DNA of 64,000 nt from Lachnospiraceae bacterium (GCA_017523785.1 JAFWVX010000035.1:1-64000), one strand, 5' to 3'. Counted from the first letter of the stretch, positions 26,844 to 35,231 are shown. The notes: generated from the sequence alone by a model not told the origin. Numbers and translations: made by a program.

Positions 26844-27881
26844 ATGAATATAAGAATAGAGTTAAAAAGAATAGTTTCTTTACTATTAGTATCAAGTATA
26901 GCCTTAACATCGTGTCATAGTGTTAGTGTGAATCAAGCATCTGATAGTAATGTGATTATTGATGCAGCTAATAATAAACTCAGTATAAAAGAAAATGCAG
27001 AAACTTTGATGGCTGCTTCAGTTTATGCCGTGGCTGTACCATTTTTCTCGGCATTAAAAATGACAGATAGGGTTAAGGCAGTAAATACAAAGTCAAAATT
27101 TTGGAAAGAAGTAGATGAACACCTAGAAAAAGCAGATACCGTCGGTAAGGGAACGGTAGATTTAGAAAAATTAGCAAAGATTAATCCTAGTTGTCTTGTT
27201 CATAGGTCAAATGATAAAAAGACTGTAGATGCTGTTAAAAAACTTGGAATAGATGTTTTGTGTATAAGAGTTGAGAGTGTTGAAGATGTAATTTATACAC
27301 TTGATATTATGGGGAAATACTTTGGAAGAGAAAAGGAAGCACAGGAAGTAATAGAGTACATAAGAAATAAGTTTGATAAAATCGATAACATAGTTAAGAA
27401 TATTAAAGAAGAAGAGAAAAAAACTGCGATTGTCATGGGCGGAACACTTGGTAGAGTTGCGGGCAGTGATATGCTCCAAAGTTTTATGATAAATAAAGCT
27501 GGTGGAGTTTGTAAAGTTTTAGAGAAGAAAGATAGTAATTGGGTTGACATAGGTGTAGAAAAGATATTTGAATATAATCCTGATTATATATTTTTGACTA
27601 GTTCGACATCATTAGACTATGATGAAGAAGAGTTATTAAATAGTTCTACCTGGTCAGCGATGAAAGCTGTAAAGGATAATAAAATATTTAAAATACCTTC
27701 GAAGATGGATTCTTGGGATATGCCAGGAATTTCATGTGTTATAGGAACTATGTATATGTTATATAAAATGTATCCTGAATATTTTAGCAAAGAAGAATTG
27801 CAAGAAGAAATTGACGAATATTACAATTTGATGTTTGGCAAAACTTTTGATAAAAATTATCTTGGATATACATTGGAATAA
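26844..27881 (+). CDS. ABC transporter substrate-binding lipoprotein, FecB/BtuF type
   Basis: 345 residues; signal peptide with lipobox ALTSC (Cys about 24). The fold signature of class III (TroA/FecB/BtuF) binding proteins is clear: a central segment GVEKIFEYNPDYIFLTSSTS, an upstream LAKINPSCLVHRSNDKKTVDAVKKLGIDVLCIRV, and a long backbone helix (EKEAQEVIEYIRNKFDKIDNIVKNI). It delivers a ligand (iron complex, haem, cobalamin or oxyanion) to the adjacent permease; the ligand cannot be told from sequence. GAGGAC precedes the ATG. The stop is directly before the permease gene. Confidence 0.88.
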   Translation: MNIRIELKRIVSLLLVSSIALTSCHSVSVNQASDSNVIIDAANNKLSIKENAETLMAASVYAVAVPFFSALKMTDRVKAVNTKSKFWKEVDEHLEKADTVGKGTVDLEKLAKINPSCLVHRSNDKKTVDAVKKLGIDVLCIRVESVEDVIYTLDIMGKYFGREKEAQEVIEYIRNKFDKIDNIVKNIKEEEKKTAIVMGGTLGRVAGSDMLQSFMINKAGGVCKVLEKKDSNWVDIGVEKIFEYNPDYIFLTSSTSLDYDEEELLNSSTWSAMKAVKDNKIFKIPSKMDSWDMPGISCVIGTMYMLYKMYPEYFSKEELQEEIDEYYNLMFGKTFDKNYLGYTLE

Positions 27882-27916
27882 TTATAAAAAAGATCAACTA
27901 CAAATTAATAATTTTA

Positions 27917-28891
27917 TTGCTTATAGTAGTATTATTTATAACTGCTATGTTTTCTATGCTACTTGGAAAATATGAGGTATCAGTATCTGATATTTTTCTA
28001 ATAATCAGAGATTTGGTTTTTAAAACTAAGTCAAATGTAGATGAAATGTCGAGGAATGTAATCTTAGGACTAAGACTTCCAAGAGTAATAGCTGCTTTAA
28101 TAGTTGGTATGTCACTTTCAATATCAGGAGTAGCATTTCAAGGGATATTCAATAATCCTCTTGTCTCTCCGGACTTTCTCGGAGTCTCTCAAGGTGCATG
28201 CATCGGTGCATCCATCGCAATTCTATTATCTATGAATGCAATTTTTGTAAATGTTTTTGCTTTCGTAGGAGGTATAATTTCTGTCATTATTACTATGATG
28301 ATAACAAGAGTAATTAAATTCAAGTCTCAAATTAATTTAGTTCTTGCAGGTATAATTGTAGGAACACTTATGTCTAGTATACTTGGATTTATAAAATTTA
28401 TAGCCGATCCTGATACGGAACTTGCGTCTATTACATATTGGACTATGGGAAGTTTTTCTTATGTAGATATAAACGTAGTAATAGTTTCGGTTATACTAGT
28501 AATTGCATTTGGCATTATTTTATATAAATTATCTTGGAAGATAGATATACTTGCTACTGGCGATGCTGAAGCAAAAATATTGGGACTTGATGTAATGTTA
28601 GTTAGAAGAATAGTTATTATATCATCAACGATACTTACTGCCACATCTATATGTATAGCGGGAACAATTGGTTGGGTTGGATTAATCATTCCACATTTCG
28701 CAAGGATTATAGTTGGTTCAAGCAATAAAAAATTATTTCCTATAGCAGCATTAAGCGGTGGAATTTTTATGATATTGGTTGATACATTAACTAGATCTAT
28801 TGGAAATATTGAGATGCCGGTGAGTATACTAACAGGATTTATTGGGGCACCTGTGTTTCTACTATTGTTATATGTAAAGAGGTCTAGATAG
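27917..28891 (+). CDS. ABC transporter permease, FecCD family
   Basis: At least 324 residues with about nine to ten membrane helices. Family features: ILGLRLPRVIAALIVGMSLSISGVAFQGIFNNPLVSPDFLGVSQGACIGAS is characteristic of BtuC/FecCD in several adjacent parts, and GTIGWVGLIIPHFARIIVGSSNKKLFP is the coupling-helix region contacting the ATPase. The only canonical-type start is TTG at 27917, which would begin inside the first helix. The frame is open further upstream (IIKKINYKLIILLLI), with an ATT at 27881-27883 overlapping the previous stop exactly where a coupled ATG would be, so translation may begin there. Confidence 0.88.
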   Translation: MLIVVLFITAMFSMLLGKYEVSVSDIFLIIRDLVFKTKSNVDEMSRNVILGLRLPRVIAALIVGMSLSISGVAFQGIFNNPLVSPDFLGVSQGACIGASIAILLSMNAIFVNVFAFVGGIISVIITMMITRVIKFKSQINLVLAGIIVGTLMSSILGFIKFIADPDTELASITYWTMGSFSYVDINVVIVSVILVIAFGIILYKLSWKIDILATGDAEAKILGLDVMLVRRIVIISSTILTATSICIAGTIGWVGLIIPHFARIIVGSSNKKLFPIAALSGGIFMILVDTLTRSIGNIEMPVSILTGFIGAPVFLLLLYVKRSR

Positions 28892-29670
28892 TGAATATAT
28901 ACGAGATAAAAAATTTATCATTTAAATATGATGATAATAATGTTATATTTAAAGATGTAAATATTTCTATAGAAGAGGGAAAGATTTATTCACTTCTTGG
29001 CAAAAATGGAGTTGGGAAGTCGACTTTGTTTTCTATTTTACTTCATGTTATTGATGACTATGATGGTGAAGTAAAATTTATGGGTAAGAATATAAAATAC
29101 TATAGTAGAAAAGAACTTGCTAAAATAATTGGATTTGTTCCTCAAACTCCTAAACTTTCATTCGATTATTCTGCGAAAGAATATGTCAGGATGGGGCTAG
29201 TATCTAGCACAAATTTATTTTCGGAATTAAAAAAAGAAGATGGCATATTAGTAGAAAAAGCCTTTGAGACTCTTTCAATAAAACATCTTATGGAAAAAAG
29301 TTTTTTTGATATGTCTGGAGGCGAGAAGCAATTAGTAGTTATAGCAAGAAGTATTGTATCAAATCCTAAAATAGTTCTTTTTGATGAGCCGACTTCACAC
29401 CTTGACATTTCAAATCAATACAATGTTTTAAAAATTATAAAGTCACTTAAAAACAGAGGATATACAATTATTATATCCACTCATGACCCGAATCAGGCTG
29501 CATTGCTTGATGAGCATATAATAGTTTTAGATGGTAGTGGTAAAATATCATCCGGTGAGACAAAAAATATCATTAGTAAAAAAACATTGAAAGATATTTA
29601 TAAAATTGATATGATAGTAGAGAATTTAGATAAGTATAATCGTAAGATTTGCTTATTTGAAAACATATAA
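28891..29670 (+). CDS. ABC transporter ATP-binding protein, FecE/BtuD type
   Basis: 259 residues. Walker A LLGKNGVGKSTLFS, Q-loop FVPQTPKL, signature MSGGEKQLVVIARSI, Walker B IVLFDEPTSHLD, and H-loop STHDPNQAALLDE. It powers the FecCD permease. The GTG start overlaps the permease stop by one base (TAGTG), consistent with translational coupling. Confidence 0.93.
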   Translation: MNIYEIKNLSFKYDDNNVIFKDVNISIEEGKIYSLLGKNGVGKSTLFSILLHVIDDYDGEVKFMGKNIKYYSRKELAKIIGFVPQTPKLSFDYSAKEYVRMGLVSSTNLFSELKKEDGILVEKAFETLSIKHLMEKSFFDMSGGEKQLVVIARSIVSNPKIVLFDEPTSHLDISNQYNVLKIIKSLKNRGYTIIISTHDPNQAALLDEHIIVLDGSGKISSGETKNIISKKTLKDIYKIDMIVENLDKYNRKICLFENI

Positions 29671-29690
29671 ATAAAACAAAAGGGGTTAAT

Positions 29691-30659
29691 ATGAAAAAGA
29701 TTTTAAGTATTTTAATGGTAATGGCATGTTCATTAATGTTGTTATCTTGTGGTAGCAAGGCACAAAACAGCAATTCAAATGAAAGTGTTTTAGAAGAAGT
29801 TAAAGGTGTAACTATACCTAAGTTTACAGTTAGCATCAATGGTAACGCAGTAACAAATGAAGATTTAGCAGAGTATCCAATTTATAAGTCACAGGTTACT
29901 TCTGTAAATAGTTCTGGAACTGAGACAACTGTCAATTATATTGGTTTCAGATTTGTAGATGCATTGGAAAAGGCTGGGCTTAGTGGTTACACAAGCTATA
30001 TAGAAGCTGTTGCTGATGATGGTTATTCAGTAGTATATGAAGCAAAAAGAAATCCAGAAAATATGCTTATAGCAATTTCAAAAGATGGTTCTCAATTTAA
30101 AAAATCACCATGGTTTTGTCCATGTGACTCTGATACAACTGGTGAGTTTTTACAAGGACTTACAACTATACTTGTAAATAATAAAAATGAAAAACCAAGT
30201 GCTACAGCAAGTAAAAATGAAGAGAAGTCAAGCGGAGATGCTACATTGAATGCACCAGAAAAGCTTGATAGAACTGATAAAGTTACATTTGAAGCATTTT
30301 CATTTAAGGTGGCAGGAAATGAAGTTAAAAATGCAGATTTAGAAGGTGTTAAAATTTACAAAATTACTTGTGATGCTCTTAATAGTAAAGATGCAGTTAT
30401 TACATCTACATATACAGGCTATGTATTAAAAGATGTTTTAGATAAACTTGGTGTTGGCTCAAACAAGAAAATCACTGCTGTTGCAAATGATGGATATAAA
30501 GTTGAACTTACTAATGAGCAAGTTAACAGTGAATTTACATTGATTGCAATTGAGAAAGATAAAGAACTTGGAAAAGACGGAACAGTTTGGCTTGCTCCAT
30601 GCGAAGAAGACAGAACTAAAAAGTATGCAAGCAATGTAGTTGAAATAATGGTTGAATAA
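29691..30659 (+). CDS. Lipoprotein with two molybdopterin-oxidoreductase-like domains
   Basis: 322 residues; signal peptide with lipobox LLSC (Cys20). Two similar halves joined by a low-complexity linker (NEKPSATASKNEEKSSGDA): the first has YIGFRFVDALEKAG, AVADDGYSVVYEAKRN and MLIAISKDG; the second has YTGYVLKDVLDKLGVG, AVANDGYKVELTNEQVN and TLIAIEKDKELG, ending in VWLAPCEEDRTKKYASNVVEIMV. The pattern (Y-x-G-x-x-L, DGY, then a late P) follows the sulfite-oxidase-like molybdopterin-binding fold, and shows the same domain type as the protein at 23710. The cofactor is not evident. It follows the ATPase by 21 bases with an AAAGGGG ribosome site. It may be an accessory binding protein for the importer. 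Confidence 0.72.
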   Translation: MKKILSILMVMACSLMLLSCGSKAQNSNSNESVLEEVKGVTIPKFTVSINGNAVTNEDLAEYPIYKSQVTSVNSSGTETTVNYIGFRFVDALEKAGLSGYTSYIEAVADDGYSVVYEAKRNPENMLIAISKDGSQFKKSPWFCPCDSDTTGEFLQGLTTILVNNKNEKPSATASKNEEKSSGDATLNAPEKLDRTDKVTFEAFSFKVAGNEVKNADLEGVKIYKITCDALNSKDAVITSTYTGYVLKDVLDKLGVGSNKKITAVANDGYKVELTNEQVNSEFTLIAIEKDKELGKDGTVWLAPCEEDRTKKYASNVVEIMVE

Positions 30660-30660
30660 T

Positions 30661-31317
30661 ATGAAAAGACTATTCTTTATTTTAACATTAGTTTTGCTAG
30701 TTGGGTGTAATAATAAAACTCTGCCTAAACCTGAAAGTTTAGTAGATGATGCTTTTAGTATTGATAAAAACATAAATATGAATACTATAGATAATTATTT
30801 AAATCTTCCTGATGTAGCGTATAGAGATGTGAGAATGCTTTTTGATCCGGCGAATTTTGCGGATATCGGTGGAGATGCAGACCTCAGTTCAACTATAGAA
30901 GGATTTAAAATAGTTCCTTATCCTTATATTGCATCATTACAGGCACTTCCTGTTTCTAATGCATATAAAGGAAATACTTTATTTGAAGTAAAATGGAATG
31001 GTGATGGAAAAATTGATAGTTTAAAACCTTTATATGAAGAATCTTACATAGTAATAGAAGAGTTATTTCCAAAGGACAAGAAAATTTTTCTTATGTGTGG
31101 TGGTGGTGGTTATGCAAACATGATGAAAGAGGTCCTTATACACATAGGTTATGATAAAGATAAAATATATAACATAGGTGCAAATTGGACTTATAAAGGT
31201 AAACATAAAAAGGAACTAATTATTTATCCTGAGGATATAAATGGTAATAAAATCTACGCAAGTTGGAGAGCTGATTATGCATATATACCATTTGAAAAGA
31301 TGCACAAACTAAATTAA
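30661..31317 (+). CDS. Rhodanese-like lipoprotein
   Basis: 218 residues from the ATG at 30661 (one base after the preceding stop); a TTG at 30652 is the alternative. Signal peptide FILTLVLLVGCNN with lipobox LVGC. The C-terminal 100 residues resemble a rhodanese: SLKPLYEESYIVIEELFPKDKKIFLMCGGGGYANMMKEVLIHIGYDKDKIYNIG, where the Cys before GGGGYA would be the sulfur-carrying active-site loop. The catalytic role is inferred from the loop position. It belongs to the lipoprotein/ABC cluster. Confidence 0.65.
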   Translation: MKRLFFILTLVLLVGCNNKTLPKPESLVDDAFSIDKNINMNTIDNYLNLPDVAYRDVRMLFDPANFADIGGDADLSSTIEGFKIVPYPYIASLQALPVSNAYKGNTLFEVKWNGDGKIDSLKPLYEESYIVIEELFPKDKKIFLMCGGGGYANMMKEVLIHIGYDKDKIYNIGANWTYKGKHKKELIIYPEDINGNKIYASWRADYAYIPFEKMHKLN

Positions 31318-31335
31318 GTATATTAGATTATAATT

Positions 31336-31920
31336 ATGGCTAAAAAATTAGAAATTATATTAGTGATTTTTATAGTATCAATGGCATTATTATCGTGCAA
31401 CAATACCGAAATAAAAGAAGGGAATAGTACAGATAATAAAGTAAAATTCACTCACTATGCATCTGGTGGAACAATGGAAGAGTATGACATAGATATAATT
31501 TTCGAAGAGAGTAATTCTACTTTTACAGCTTATCAAGTTGCGTATTCTTCTTGTACTTGTAGAGATAGTTTGGTTAATTATAAATCAGTTTGCTACGTTG
31601 AGATACTAAATACAAGAGAGAGCGGAGATGATGCGGCTATAAGATATATCACCTTAGGCGAGAACAGAGGTCTTTTTGGAGACAGTGATCCAAATTATAA
31701 TATTTCAGATTATACCTATGAGTATTATAATGATAATTTAGTGAAACCACTCATCGGTATTACAAAAAGAGAGATTGACGAATTCAGCGGTTATGGTTGT
31801 TTTATAGAAGGACTTGATGTAGATGCGCTTACTGGTGCCACAGTTACCAGTAGCAATCTTCAATCAATGCTCAAATCATTATTTGAATATCACAAGGAGA
31901 AGTATTATCATGGCAAATAA
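31336..31920 (+). CDS. Small lipoprotein with FMN-attachment motif
   Basis: 194 residues; signal peptide with lipobox ALLSC (Cys about 19). Near the C-terminus, DALTGATVTSS (about residues 162-172) is an ApbE-type flavinylation motif, so FMN is probably attached to its second Thr outside the membrane. Two nearby cysteines in SSCTCRDS (about 73-80) could bind metal or be redox active. Extracytosolic flavoproteins of this type carry electrons to respiratory or reductase partners. The stop overlaps the next gene by 11 bases. Confidence 0.7.
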   Translation: MAKKLEIILVIFIVSMALLSCNNTEIKEGNSTDNKVKFTHYASGGTMEEYDIDIIFEESNSTFTAYQVAYSSCTCRDSLVNYKSVCYVEILNTRESGDDAAIRYITLGENRGLFGDSDPNYNISDYTYEYYNDNLVKPLIGITKREIDEFSGYGCFIEGLDVDALTGATVTSSNLQSMLKSLFEYHKEKYYHGK

Positions 31921-32407
31921 TTATTTCTTTACAGGAGAGAAAGGAATAGGCAAATCAACACTAATAGATTTATATCTAAAGAAACATTTTTGTGGCAAAG
32001 TTGGAGGATTTAAAACAGTAAAAAAGGTCCATGAAGGAAGAAGGGTATCATTTCACTTAGTTAGTCCAAACTTTGTTGGTGATTTGAATGATGATAATGT
32101 ATTATTTTATTGTCACGATGCGAGCTTAAATGAGGGGTTGGATATAAATGAGAGATTTAATACTTTATCAAATATTTTAGATGATTATAATGAATATGAC
32201 ATTATAATAATGGATGAAATCGGCCCGCATGAAGAAAGCGCTGAAGTTTTTAAAGATAAAATTAGGAAAGTACTAGATTCTGATAAATATGTATTGGGAG
32301 TAATACAAAAGAGTGAGTCGAAATTTCTTGATGAACTAAAAAAGCGAAAAGATGTGAAATTGCTTAATGTAACCAAAGAAAATAGAGATAGAATTTTTTC
32401 AAAATAG
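31910..32407 (+). CDS. THEP1-like nucleoside-triphosphatase
   Basis: 165 residues from the ATG at 31910, chosen over an upstream ATG at 31823 because AAGGAGA (31894-31900) precedes it. P-loop TGEKGIGKSTLI (residues about 7-18), GGFKTV, RRVSFHLVS and Walker B IIIMDEIGPHEE match THEP1/DUF265 nucleoside triphosphatases. The family can hydrolyse several NTPs, but its role is poorly known. Its place as last gene of the lipoprotein/importer run, followed by a hairpin terminator, ties it to that system. Confidence 0.8.
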   Translation: MANNYFFTGEKGIGKSTLIDLYLKKHFCGKVGGFKTVKKVHEGRRVSFHLVSPNFVGDLNDDNVLFYCHDASLNEGLDINERFNTLSNILDDYNEYDIIIMDEIGPHEESAEVFKDKIRKVLDSDKYVLGVIQKSESKFLDELKKRKDVKLLNVTKENRDRIFSK

Positions 32408-32427
32408 GCGGGTAACCGCCCTTTTAT
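32407..32427 (+). terminator. Hairpin at the end of the lipoprotein/importer run
   Basis: GGCGG / CCGCC (32407-32411 with 32416-32420), GTAA loop, followed by CTTTTATTT. Short but GC-rich in an AT-rich context; it begins in the stop codon. Confidence 0.6.
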
Positions 32428-32455
32428 TTGCATTTTAGAAAATATGCTGTATAAT
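32427..32455 (+). promoter_or_regulatory. Promoter of hemZ with a very short leader
   Basis: TTTGCA at 32427-32432 and TATAAT at 32450-32455, 17-base spacer. The ATG at 32467 lies 12 bases after the -10 box, leaving at most about five untranslated bases and no ribosome site. Confidence 0.55.
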
Positions 32456-32466
32456 AAAATGTAGAA

Positions 32467-34110
32467 ATGATTTATGTATACATAAAAAAAGAATTAAGAC
32501 CCTTTGAGACGGACATAAGGGATTTGTGTCTGGCATTTTTTACTTTGCAAAAAATCACCTATGTATTTGAAGGTGAAGACGCAAATAATGATGTAGGGGA
32601 GAAGGGGAAAATTGTAGGGGACGACATTCTGTCGTCCCACGTAGGGGCGAGCAGTGCGAGCCCGGACATTGTAGTTCGAGATTATTATAGTGGAAGTTTT
32701 GATGGTGATAGGCTCACAATAAAAAGTGAAGTTAAGAGGCAATTATATAATTATCTAAGTAAGCTGACTGGAAAAGAATTGCTGTGGGGGACACTTACAG
32801 GTATAAGACCGGTTAATATTGTGACGAGTATGTTGGAGCGGGCTCGCAGTGCTCGCCCCTACGATAGCGATGGGGCTCGCGTAGCTCGCCCCTACGATGT
32901 TATGGGATTGAGTCCGATAACTGAAATTAATAATCCGATTTATAAAGAGAATGAAGAGATAATAAAATACTTGAAAGAAGAGTATTATATAAGTGATGAG
33001 AAGGCGTTTGAACTTATAAAGATTGCGAGAAACGAAATTAAAATTCTTGATAGACCTGAGATAAAGAATTATAAAGATAGTTACTCTGTGTATGTGGGAG
33101 TGCCATTTTGTAAGAGTACCTGTCTTTATTGTTCCTTTACCTCTTTTAATATTGAAAAGTTTGGGAAGTATGTGGATAGATATTTGGAGACATTGGAGAG
33201 GGATTTTGAAAATAGAATTGGGAAAATATTGGATTCAAATAACGTGAAAGTAGAAAGCGGGCGGATGGTATCCGCCCCTACGGATAATAAGTTATATCCT
33301 CTTACGTTGTATATAGGTGGTGGGACACCGACTTCGCTTGATGAGGATGCGTTTGAAAGATTACTTACCATAATTGATAAATATGTGGATAGGACAAACT
33401 GTGTTGAATATACTGTTGAGGCAGGTCGTCCCGATACTATTACGAGAGAGAAACTTTTGATTATGAAGAGGCATGGTGTCAGCCGCATTTCCATAAATCC
33501 ACAGAGTTTTAATCAGAAGACTTTGGATTTGATTGGCAGAAAGCACACGGTTAAAGATGTGGTCGAAAAGTTTAAACTCGCGAGAGAGTTGGGATTTGAC
33601 AATATCAATATGGATATAATTTTGGGATTGCCAAATGAACATTTATTTGATGTTTTGAAAACATTAAATGGAATTAGGAAGTTGAAGCCAGATTCATTTA
33701 CAGTTCACTCGCTTGCACTTAAGAGGGCGGCGAGGTTGAATTTTGAGTTGGAGTCGTGGACGAAAAATTATTATCTTGCAGGAGTTGGCAAGCGGGCGAG
33801 CGAAGTTGAAGGCAAGAGAGAGATTGATAAAATGTTTAGGTGGAGCGAGAGACTTGCGGAGCATTTGAAACTGAAAGCATATTATTTGTATAGGCAAAAG
33901 AATATCGCTGGCAATCTTGAGAATGTTGGCTATGCAAAAGAAGGGAAAGAGTGTGTCTATAACATTATGATGATGAGTGAGAGACATTCGGTGTATGGTT
34001 TTGGAACTGCAACGACTAAAGAAGTTTTCTATGAAAATGATGGAAAAAGAATTGAAAGTGAGGAAGGATATAAGTCAGTAATTGATTATTGCGAGAGAGT
34101 AGGGCTCTAA
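32467..34110 (+). CDS. hemZ: Coproporphyrinogen dehydrogenase-like radical SAM protein, HemZ type
   Basis: 547 residues. The radical-SAM triad is in VPFCKSTCLYCSFTS (CxxxCxxC, about residues 217-224), followed by LYIGGGTPTSLDEDAF and VEAGRPDTI, with the HemN-like DNINMDIILGLPNE. The N-terminal region and LWGTLTGIRPVNI match HemZ. It probably oxidises coproporphyrinogen III or is another HemW/HemZ-like enzyme of tetrapyrrole metabolism. Five copies of the 24-base palindrome are embedded in frame: near residues 50-66 (IVGDDILSSHVGASSASP), 124-143 (ERARSARPY then GARVARPY) and 264-272 (SGRMVSAPT), all outside the catalytic core. The frame is intact across all of them. Confidence 0.88.
   Translation: MIYVYIKKELRPFETDIRDLCLAFFTLQKITYVFEGEDANNDVGEKGKIVGDDILSSHVGASSASPDIVVRDYYSGSFDGDRLTIKSEVKRQLYNYLSKLTGKELLWGTLTGIRPVNIVTSMLERARSARPYDSDGARVARPYDVMGLSPITEINNPIYKENEEIIKYLKEEYYISDEKAFELIKIARNEIKILDRPEIKNYKDSYSVYVGVPFCKSTCLYCSFTSFNIEKFGKYVDRYLETLERDFENRIGKILDSNNVKVESGRMVSAPTDNKLYPLTLYIGGGTPTSLDEDAFERLLTIIDKYVDRTNCVEYTVEAGRPDTITREKLLIMKRHGVSRISINPQSFNQKTLDLIGRKHTVKDVVEKFKLARELGFDNINMDIILGLPNEHLFDVLKTLNGIRKLKPDSFTVHSLALKRAARLNFELESWTKNYYLAGVGKRASEVEGKREIDKMFRWSERLAEHLKLKAYYLYRQKNIAGNLENVGYAKEGKECVYNIMMMSERHSVYGFGTATTKEVFYENDGKRIESEEGYKSVIDYCERVGL
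32614..32638 (+). repeat. Palindromic element inside hemZ (ACGAC subtype)
   Basis: Stem GGGACGACA / TGTCGTCCC, perfectly paired; the arm sequence differs from the other subtypes. Read in frame as VGDDILSS. A half-copy (GTAGGGG) sits upstream at 32593. Confidence 0.75.
32641..32664 (+). repeat. 24-base palindromic element inside hemZ (GAGC subtype)
   Basis: Forward copy read in frame as VGASSASP, two bases after the preceding element. Confidence 0.85.
32839..32862 (-). repeat. 24-base palindromic element inside hemZ (GAGC subtype)
   Basis: Reverse copy read in frame as RARSARPY (with one flanking base). Confidence 0.85.
32872..32895 (-). repeat. 24-base palindromic element inside hemZ (GAGC subtype, TACG centre)
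   Basis: Reverse copy read in frame as GARVARPY, nine bases after the previous one. Its centre (GAGC-TACG-CGAG) links the main subtype to the copies at 35985 and 51032. Confidence 0.85.
33258..33281 (-). repeat. 24-base palindromic element inside hemZ (GGAT subtype)
   Basis: Reverse copy with perfect arms GGGCGGAT / ATCCGCCC, read in frame as GRMVSAPT. Confidence 0.85.
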
Positions 34111-34117
34111 AAAGACC

Positions 34118-34146
34118 TTAACAATTACAGATTACTATGATATAAT
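34118..34146 (+). promoter_or_regulatory. Promoter of the aldolase gene
   Basis: TTAACA at 34118-34123 and TATAAT at 34141-34146, 17-base spacer, with an 88-base leader before the ATG at 34235. Confidence 0.75.
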
Positions 34147-34234
34147 GATATTTGTATTATTTTAGTATATTAACGAGCATTTTCTTCGATGGGGAATGCT
34201 AAGTTTTGTTATGAAAATATAAGTGGAGGTAAAT

Positions 34235-35170
34235 ATGTTAGTAACAACAAAAGAAATGTTTAAAAAGGCCTACGATGGTGGCTATGCGATTGGAGCTTTC
34301 AATGTAAATAACATGGAAATAATTCAAGGCATCACTGAGGCAGCATCAGAGCTCAAAAGTCCTGTGATACTTCAAGTTTCAAAAGGAGCAAGAGAGTATG
34401 CAAATCACACTTATCTTGTAAAACTTGTCGAGGCTGCAGTGAAACTTTATCCAGATATGCCGATAGCACTTCATCTTGACCACGGCGACAGTTTTGAACT
34501 TTGTAAGAGTTGTATCGATGGCGGATTTACTTCTGTAATGATAGATTTGTCTTCAAAGAGTTTTGAGGAAAATGTTGAAGGCACAAAAAAAGTTGTTGAG
34601 TATGCACATGCACACGGAGTAGTGGTTGAGGCTGAACTTGGAACACTCGCAGGAATTGAAGACGAGGTTGTAGTTGAAGAGGGAAAGCAATCTTACACTG
34701 ATCCAAGTATGGTAGAAGAGTTCGTGCAAAAGACAAATTGCGACTCACTTGCAATTGCGATTGGCACATCACATGGTGCATACAAATTTAAACCAGGAAC
34801 AAAACCTCAACTTAGATTTGACATACTTGAAGAAGTTTCAAAAAGAATTCCAGGCTTCCCTATAGTGCTTCATGGTGCATCAAGTGTGCCTCAAGATTTT
34901 GTGAAGATGGTAAATGAATTTGGTGGTCACATGCCAGATGCTATCGGAGTGCCTGAGGATCAACTTCGTCATGCGGCAGAGTTGTCAGTTTGCAAAATAA
35001 ATATTGATAGCGACATAAGACTTGCAATGACAGGTAATATAAGAAAATATTTTGCAGAGCACCCAGATCACTTTGACCCAAGACAGTATTTGAAACCAGC
35101 GCGAGCAGCTGTGAAGGAAATGGTGGCTCACAAGATAAAAGATGTGTTGGGATCTGCGAATAAGATTTAG
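34235..35170 (+). CDS. fba: Class II fructose-1,6-bisphosphate aldolase
   Basis: 311 residues from the ATG at 34235 (GGAGG at 34225-34229). It splits fructose 1,6-bisphosphate into dihydroxyacetone phosphate and glyceraldehyde 3-phosphate in glycolysis, using zinc. Seen: AFNVNNMEIIQGI, LHLDHGDSFELCKSCIDGGFTSVMID with the first zinc His after Asp, VVEAELGTLAGIEDE, AIAIGTSHGAYK, VLHGASSVP, and KINIDSDIRLA. The length is typical for the class IIB clostridial enzyme. Strong own promoter. Confidence 0.96.
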   Translation: MLVTTKEMFKKAYDGGYAIGAFNVNNMEIIQGITEAASELKSPVILQVSKGAREYANHTYLVKLVEAAVKLYPDMPIALHLDHGDSFELCKSCIDGGFTSVMIDLSSKSFEENVEGTKKVVEYAHAHGVVVEAELGTLAGIEDEVVVEEGKQSYTDPSMVEEFVQKTNCDSLAIAIGTSHGAYKFKPGTKPQLRFDILEEVSKRIPGFPIVLHGASSVPQDFVKMVNEFGGHMPDAIGVPEDQLRHAAELSVCKINIDSDIRLAMTGNIRKYFAEHPDHFDPRQYLKPARAAVKEMVAHKIKDVLGSANKI

Positions 35171-35196
35171 TTAATATTATATGTGCCTATAAAAAT

Positions 35197-35220
35197 GTAG
35201 GGGCGAGCATTGCGAGCCCG
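35197..35220 (+). repeat. 24-base palindromic element (GAGC subtype)
   Basis: Forward copy between fba and plsY. Confidence 0.85.
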
Positions 35221-35231
35221 TATAAAAGAGC

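Noticed and set aside
31329..31334. TATAAT just before the ATG at 31336
   Set aside because: Ends one base before the ATG, so transcription would start inside the gene; no -35 box.
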